Position numbers and translations under genes: made by a program. 64,000 bases of DNA from UBA6 sp964477865 (GTDB taxonomy: Archaea; Thermoplasmatota; Thermoplasmata; Methanomassiliicoccales; Methanomassiliicoccaceae): NCBI GenBank assembly GCA_964477865.1, contig CAYZEV010000007.1, forward strand, positions 1-64,000. Direction: 5' to 3'. Under the pieces are notes generated by a model, which was not told where the DNA came from, searched no databases, and was given only the letters and a program-made list of their open reading frames with translations. Positions 59,796 through 64,000 of this stretch are shown here, piece by piece. Positions within the stretch are counted from its first letter, which is position 1. Each line of letters begins with the position of its first letter.

Positions 59796-59987
59796 TTTCC
59801 CTTAGATCGTTGTGAGCTTGACGCTTGAGCTCCGGAGGTATCTTTCCCCCGAACCGAAGCTCCCTGAGCATGGGCAACAAGGATATTAAGCCCACCGTTC
59901 TCATTTTCCAGGCCGCCAGAGGTCGATCGGGAGGGGCAATCCCGCACGTCCAGTCATGAAGGAATAGATTGAACAACCATCCCGACG

Positions 59988-60605
59988 ATGGCGGAGGGAA
60001 TGGAATCGAAGCTAGCAAGGTCGTTCTTTGGACGGCCCGCCCTGGAGGTCGCCCGGGACATCATCGGGCGGAGGCTGGTCCACGTCACGGAAGAGGGCAC
60101 CGTGGCCGGCATCGTGGTGGAGGCCGAGGCCTACACCGGTCTCGATGATCCCGCCTCCCACTCCTACGGAGGCCGGCGGACCAAGCGCAACGAGGTGATG
60201 TGGGGCCCGCCCGGTTTCGCCTATGTTTACCCGATCTATGGGATGCACCTGTGCTTCAACGTGGTGTGTGGTAAGGTGGGCGAACCGCAGGGCACGTTCC
60301 TCCGAGCTATACGACCGACCGAGGGGCAGGCCCTCATGGCCGTCAGAAGAGGGTTCCCCGTATGGGACGAAAAGACCGAGCGGCAACTGTGCAACGGCCC
60401 CTCCAAGCTCTGCCAGGCCTTTGGCATCACCCGGTCGCTGAACGGCGCCGACCTGTGCGGCGAGGAACTCTACTTCACGACCGGGAACGACCCCGGGGAG
60501 GTGGTCGCGGCCAAGCGCATCGGCATCGACTATGCCGGCCCGGGCCGGGAATGGCCGTGGCGCTTCCTGGTCAAGGGCGATCCCTTCGTCAGCAAGAAGC
60601 TCTAG
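59988..60605 (+). CDS. 3-methyladenine DNA glycosylase (AAG/MPG family)
   Basis: Removes alkylated purines (3-methyladenine, hypoxanthine) from DNA. The 205 residues match the AAG fold: DIIGRRLVHVTEEGTVAGIVVEAEAYTGLDDPASHSYGG contains the catalytic Glu (VEAEAY), then RNEVMWGPPGFAYVYPIYGMH and LCNGPSKLCQAFGI as expected. The inner ATG at 60000 has GGAGGG too close to be its Shine-Dalgarno, so 59988 is kept. Its TAG overlaps the stop of the convergent surface protein gene in a CTAG palindrome at 60602-60605. Confidence 0.94.
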   Translation: MAEGMESKLARSFFGRPALEVARDIIGRRLVHVTEEGTVAGIVVEAEAYTGLDDPASHSYGGRRTKRNEVMWGPPGFAYVYPIYGMHLCFNVVCGKVGEPQGTFLRAIRPTEGQALMAVRRGFPVWDEKTERQLCNGPSKLCQAFGITRSLNGADLCGEELYFTTGNDPGEVVAAKRIGIDYAGPGREWPWRFLVKGDPFVSKKL

Positions 60606-62269
60606 CCATGGCGGCGGGCCAGTATGATGACGGCGACCAGTCCCAGCAAGGTGATGGCCGTTATGGCGATGGGAGCGGCGGCCGAGGCCAGATCGGTGCT
60701 GGCGGCGGTATGGTCCACGGATATGCGGAGCGTGGTCTCGGTCGGATTGCCGGCATTGTCCCAGACCCGCAGCACGATGTGATGGGATCCATCGGCCAGA
60801 CCGCTGAGGGTGATCCTCTGGACGTCCTGTGATAACGTCTTGAAGTCCGAGCCGTCCACACTATAGTCCGCCAACCCGATGCCGGAGACGGGATCGGTGG
60901 CCTCGAACGACACCAACACATCGCCGGAGGAGAAGACCCTTCCCTCGGCCTCCCCGAAGGTCACCATAGGTCCGGAGATATCGACCTGGAACGCGGCGGT
61001 ACGGACCGGTTCGGCGTTGCCGGCCAGGTCGGTGGCATAGTATTCCACCACATGCCGGCCGTCCGCGCTCACGGTCAGTGGCCCCGAGTACTCGTTCCAC
61101 GAGCCTCCGTCCAGGCGATACGAGATCCGCGAGACCCCGCTGGAATCATCCCACCCGGTGAGGTTGATATTGGCCGGGGAGATGTACCAGGCGAAGTCCC
61201 CCCACATCCCGGTGACCGCGACGACGGAGGAAGGGGGCACATCATCGACGGTGATCACGGCATCGGCGGAGGTCTTCAGTGGCTCCACGTTCCCCCAGAT
61301 GTCGGCGACCCGGGAGAACAGCTCATAGCGTCCTTCCCTAGGGGCGAGGAATGGGATCGGCCCGGAGGCCCAGCGCCCGGACAGGGTATCCGCGGCGGTG
61401 TACCGGACAAAGTTACCAGAACCGTTGATCCGGTACCATAGCTCGATATATTTCAGCCCGCTACCCCGCTCGGATATGGTGATGGGCACGTCGAAGGACC
61501 GTTGATCGGTGGCCGCCGGGAGCGACCCAACGCTCGATGTCGGCGGCTGATCATCGGTGCCTTCCACGACTATGTCGTCCAGGAACACCCCGATGAACGG
61601 TCCGCCCTCCGGTATTTCGGTCCCCGAGCGGAAGTTGAAGGTTATCCAGGTCGAGTCGGTGGGGATGGACAGGGTCACCGTCCTCCAGCCGGAGGAGTTG
61701 GAGGCGGGTTGCTTCCAGATCTCGGTCCGATCGCCGCTGCTGGGCATATCGTCGGCCGAGCTGGTCACCGACACCCACATGTAATCGTCGCCCAGGCTGG
61801 TGGTGGAATTGCCGGTGAGCGCCCAGTAGCGGAAGGTGACGGTCACCGAGGTGAAGCTGTCGATGCCCACCAGTGGCCGGCGCATGTACGCATCCATATT
61901 GGTGTCGTACAGCAGGACATAGTCCTTCGGCTGGTAGGTGGTGTTGGGGTCCTCGAGCCAGGTTATGTTCTTGTTCAAGGCGTTCTGGGAGAACGAATTG
62001 TATCCGATCTGGGCGCACCAGGCGGCGTGGGACGGGGACACCGCTTCGTACATCGAACGGCACCAGTAGTCGATGTCAGAGGCGTTGTTACGGTCCCAGC
62101 GGTCCCAGCCGTTGGGCAGGGTACCGGGCCAGGCATGCTCGAAGTCCTCACTAAAGATGATCGTGCTGTCGGCGCTTGCCCCTCGGACCTCTGAGATGGC
62201 CGGCATAAGCGGTAACAATAGGGCGAGGCACAAAGCCGCCGCTGCCATTCTCCTTGTCCACTTCTCCAC
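60602..62269 (-). CDS. Secreted jelly-roll/Ig-repeat surface protein with C-terminal anchor
   Basis: 555 residues. A signal peptide (RMAAAALCLALLLPLMPAI) is followed by a MAM/jelly-roll-like N-terminal domain (about 38-235: IFSEDFEHAWPGTLPNGWDRW opening, FLDDIVVEG closing) typical of carbohydrate-binding or peptidase-associated modules. Three Ig/OmpL47-like repeats come next (WYRINGSGNFVRY, SYRLDGGSWNEYSGPLTV and DYSVDGSDFKTL, each with a DxxGNxE/T end), then one membrane helix and ARRHG. The repeats are of the same type as in the 27250-32148 protein. Role: surface binding, by inference. Confidence 0.87.
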   Translation of the reverse strand: MEKWTRRMAAAALCLALLLPLMPAISEVRGASADSTIIFSEDFEHAWPGTLPNGWDRWDRNNASDIDYWCRSMYEAVSPSHAAWCAQIGYNSFSQNALNKNITWLEDPNTTYQPKDYVLLYDTNMDAYMRRPLVGIDSFTSVTVTFRYWALTGNSTTSLGDDYMWVSVTSSADDMPSSGDRTEIWKQPASNSSGWRTVTLSIPTDSTWITFNFRSGTEIPEGGPFIGVFLDDIVVEGTDDQPPTSSVGSLPAATDQRSFDVPITISERGSGLKYIELWYRINGSGNFVRYTAADTLSGRWASGPIPFLAPREGRYELFSRVADIWGNVEPLKTSADAVITVDDVPPSSVVAVTGMWGDFAWYISPANINLTGWDDSSGVSRISYRLDGGSWNEYSGPLTVSADGRHVVEYYATDLAGNAEPVRTAAFQVDISGPMVTFGEAEGRVFSSGDVLVSFEATDPVSGIGLADYSVDGSDFKTLSQDVQRITLSGLADGSHHIVLRVWDNAGNPTETTLRISVDHTAASTDLASAAAPIAITAITLLGLVAVIILARRHG

Positions 62270-62453
62270 GAACGCTCACTATTCGATCCCGCCGTTCTTA
62301 AAGTTTTTGACCTCAATGTCTGCCATACGGAAGGTCGCTCCGCTGCCAGTGTTTATCAATATCACTCCACAGGGGTTTTTTTCTCACTCATCGTTGACCG
62401 ACCGGTCAACGCCGAAAGGGGGTTTATGAACCGGGTAATATAATTGGGTAAAG

Positions 62454-64000
62454 ATGAAGTTCCTCCCCATCCTGACCGTCGCCATCGCCGTTACGTTGCT
62501 CTTGGCCGGCATCACCGTCGTCGCCCTCAACGAACCGGCCGCGGCCAGCGTCCTTACCAAGTTCAGCTCGGAGGGCGAGCTGCGCAACTTCTTGGAGAAA
62601 AATTCCGCCCGGGATGGAGCGGTCAAGGACAATGCCGGCTACGTCACGGCCGAGGCCGCCTCATCCTACTCGGGGACCAACACACAGACGCAGGGAGTGG
62701 ACGAAGGGGACATGGTCAAGACCGATGGGGCGACCATCTTCATCGCCGAGGGGAATATCGTACACCTTATCGGGACCGACCCGGCCCTGCGCAATCTCAC
62801 CGACATCATGGTGGGGAGCACCTCCGGGAACAATTATACGTCCATTATCGGGCTGTACCTGTGGAACGGCGATCTGGTGGTCGTGTACACTTTGTATGAG
62901 TACCGATCCAGCCTGCCGACACCGACGAATGCCGGCGCAGACCTGATGTACTATCCCTACTGGTCCACCCAGAGGACCGGGGTGCAGGTCTATGATGTTC
63001 ATGACCTCCTCCACCCGGTACTGCTCCGCTCTGGCGGCATAACCGGAACCGTTCTTACCACCCGAATGATCGACGATACGCTGTATGTCGTGGCAGAGCA
63101 GGACGTCTGGACGGGGGAGGGCCTTAATCTACCAGAGGTTTCGGCCAACGGCGATAACGACAGCATCGAGGCCACCGCCATAAGCTATGATCCAGCTTGT
63201 TCGGAGATATCGTGCTTCGTGAACCTCCTGGCCTTCAACGTCGGTACGGGCCGGACGAACAGCATCACCTTCCTGGCCAGCCCTGCCTCGGTGGTCTACA
63301 TGTCGGAGACCTCGATGTACCTAACCATGCAGCAGTGGAGCAATGCCGGCAACATCCTGTTCTCCAATGTGCAGTCCCGGGTCACGACCAAGATCTACCG
63401 GGTCGCCGTCGAGGGAACGGCCATGACCCTTGCCGCCCAAGGCGAGGTGGATGGGACCCTGCTCAACCAGTTCGCCCTCGATGAGCAAGGCGACCGGCTG
63501 AGGGTGGCGACCACGACGGCTTCGTCGGGGTCGGCCAACAGCGTTCACGTGCTCGATCTCGAGCTCAGGGAGGTCGGCTCCCTGGCCGGCATCGCCCCGG
63601 GGGAGCAGATCTATTCAAGCCGATTCCTGGGCGACAAGCTGTACCTGGTGACCTTCCGACAGGTGGACCCGCTGTTCGTCATCGACCTCACCACCGATTC
63701 CCCGTCCGTCATGGGGGCGCTCAAGGTGCCCGGGGCCTCGACATACCTGCAGATGGTCGAGGGAGGCCTTCTGGGCATAGGGTTCGAGAACGGTTCGGTG
63801 AAAGTGTCCCTATACAATGTGACCGACCCCGAGCATCTCTATGAGGTGAGCAGCCACGTGGTCGAAGGCTTCTCCTACTCCGCCGCCCAGTATGACCACC
63901 ATGCCGTACTGTATGACCCGGGCCGAGATATGCTGGTCATCCCCATCACCGCCTACAGCGGCTGGACCATGGACAGTTGGCTCTACTATCAACCCTCGTC
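62454..64000 (+). CDS. Secreted beta-propeller domain protein, 3' end off window
   Basis: At least 515 residues, with the frame still open at the right edge. After a signal sequence (FLPILTVAIAVTLLLAGITVVAL) comes the NTQTQGVDEGDMVKTDGATIFIA opening that defines the archaeal/bacterial secreted beta-propeller family (DUF2139/COG4880-like). Blade-type repeats follow (YDVHDLLHPVLLRSGGI, LDLELREVGSLAGIAPGE, FRQVDPLFVIDL). Family members are large secreted propellers of unknown function. ATG 62454 is preceded by an A/T-rich TTTATGAA and TAATATAAT region that holds the promoter. The next blade structure lies outside. Confidence 0.9.
   Translation, partial: MKFLPILTVAIAVTLLLAGITVVALNEPAAASVLTKFSSEGELRNFLEKNSARDGAVKDNAGYVTAEAASSYSGTNTQTQGVDEGDMVKTDGATIFIAEGNIVHLIGTDPALRNLTDIMVGSTSGNNYTSIIGLYLWNGDLVVVYTLYEYRSSLPTPTNAGADLMYYPYWSTQRTGVQVYDVHDLLHPVLLRSGGITGTVLTTRMIDDTLYVVAEQDVWTGEGLNLPEVSANGDNDSIEATAISYDPACSEISCFVNLLAFNVGTGRTNSITFLASPASVVYMSETSMYLTMQQWSNAGNILFSNVQSRVTTKIYRVAVEGTAMTLAAQGEVDGTLLNQFALDEQGDRLRVATTTASSGSANSVHVLDLELREVGSLAGIAPGEQIYSSRFLGDKLYLVTFRQVDPLFVIDLTTDSPSVMGALKVPGASTYLQMVEGGLLGIGFENGSVKVSLYNVTDPEHLYEVSSHVVEGFSYSAAQYDHHAVLYDPGRDMLVIPITAYSGWTMDSWLYYQPS

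Overview
The window is a compact, roughly 60% GC archaeal chromosome segment. Archaeal markers are the tRNA-dependent amidotransferase pair GatD/GatE, ribosomal protein S17e, an archaeal-type signal peptidase, the HVO_0476 zinc-finger family, an HTH_10 regulator, RqcH, and promoters with TATA boxes about 26-28 bases before the start codon. Many starts look leaderless (ATG, GTG or TTG). HypB and HypE imply a [NiFe] hydrogenase elsewhere. Together these fit a member of the Thermoplasmatota, plausibly Methanomassiliicoccales-like. That placement is inference: no methanogenesis gene and no rRNA lies in the window.

Layout. 1-3.3 kb: purD (cut by the left edge), a TnpB-only (IS1341-type) element, and hypB, whose stop abuts the element. 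3.5-10.8 kb: one giant secreted beta-helix protein rich in Tyr, Asp and Asn, interrupted by a 100-N assembly gap inside near-identical 61-residue repeats. 10.9-24.9 kb: housekeeping genes (gatD-gatE, two paired membrane proteins, a HemK-like methyltransferase, rhomboid-zinc ribbon plus an MBL hydrolase, HVO_0476 protein and pcm, HAD phosphatase and TraB protein on a shared promoter, thyX, signal peptidase, S17e, a three-gene ABC-2 exporter, a Cys-rich protein). 25-34.5 kb: tRNA-Arg(GCG), rqcH, a 1.6-kaa beta-helix/Ig surface protein, a small acidic protein, tRNA-Thr(GGT), and a second Ig-type surface protein. 34.6-39.1 kb: a K+ channel fused to a YHS metal-binding domain, a 37-aa membrane microprotein, a DUF1015 protein, DedA, and a secreted PQQ-type sugar dehydrogenase. 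39.1-43.4 kb: a lower-GC patch (CDF transporter, DUF4386 protein, HTH_10 regulator, zinc-free alcohol dehydrogenase). 43.3-56.7 kb: tRNA-Val, a VIT/CCC1-like protein, hypE, acyltransferase, tRNA-Arg(TCG), SDR, DUF1059, GNAT, thrC, a decayed alpha/beta-hydrolase remnant, bacterial-type cardiolipin synthase, PHP protein, an MBL-fpg pair, an APC permease, and a Rieske-pirin pair. 57-64 kb: small membrane proteins, two flavodoxin-fold reductases in tandem, a 3-methyladenine glycosylase, an Ig-type surface protein, and a beta-propeller protein cut by the right edge.

The most distinctive content is the envelope set: a giant Tyr-rich repeat protein, three more secreted proteins with a single C-terminal membrane anchor, and a secreted beta-propeller protein. 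Other unusual points are the K+ channel-YHS fusion, two genes (fpg and a flavoprotein) whose Shine-Dalgarno sites point to ATC or ATA start codons, and convergent gene pairs whose stop codons overlap or abut at seven places. No CRISPR array, prophage or rRNA was seen.
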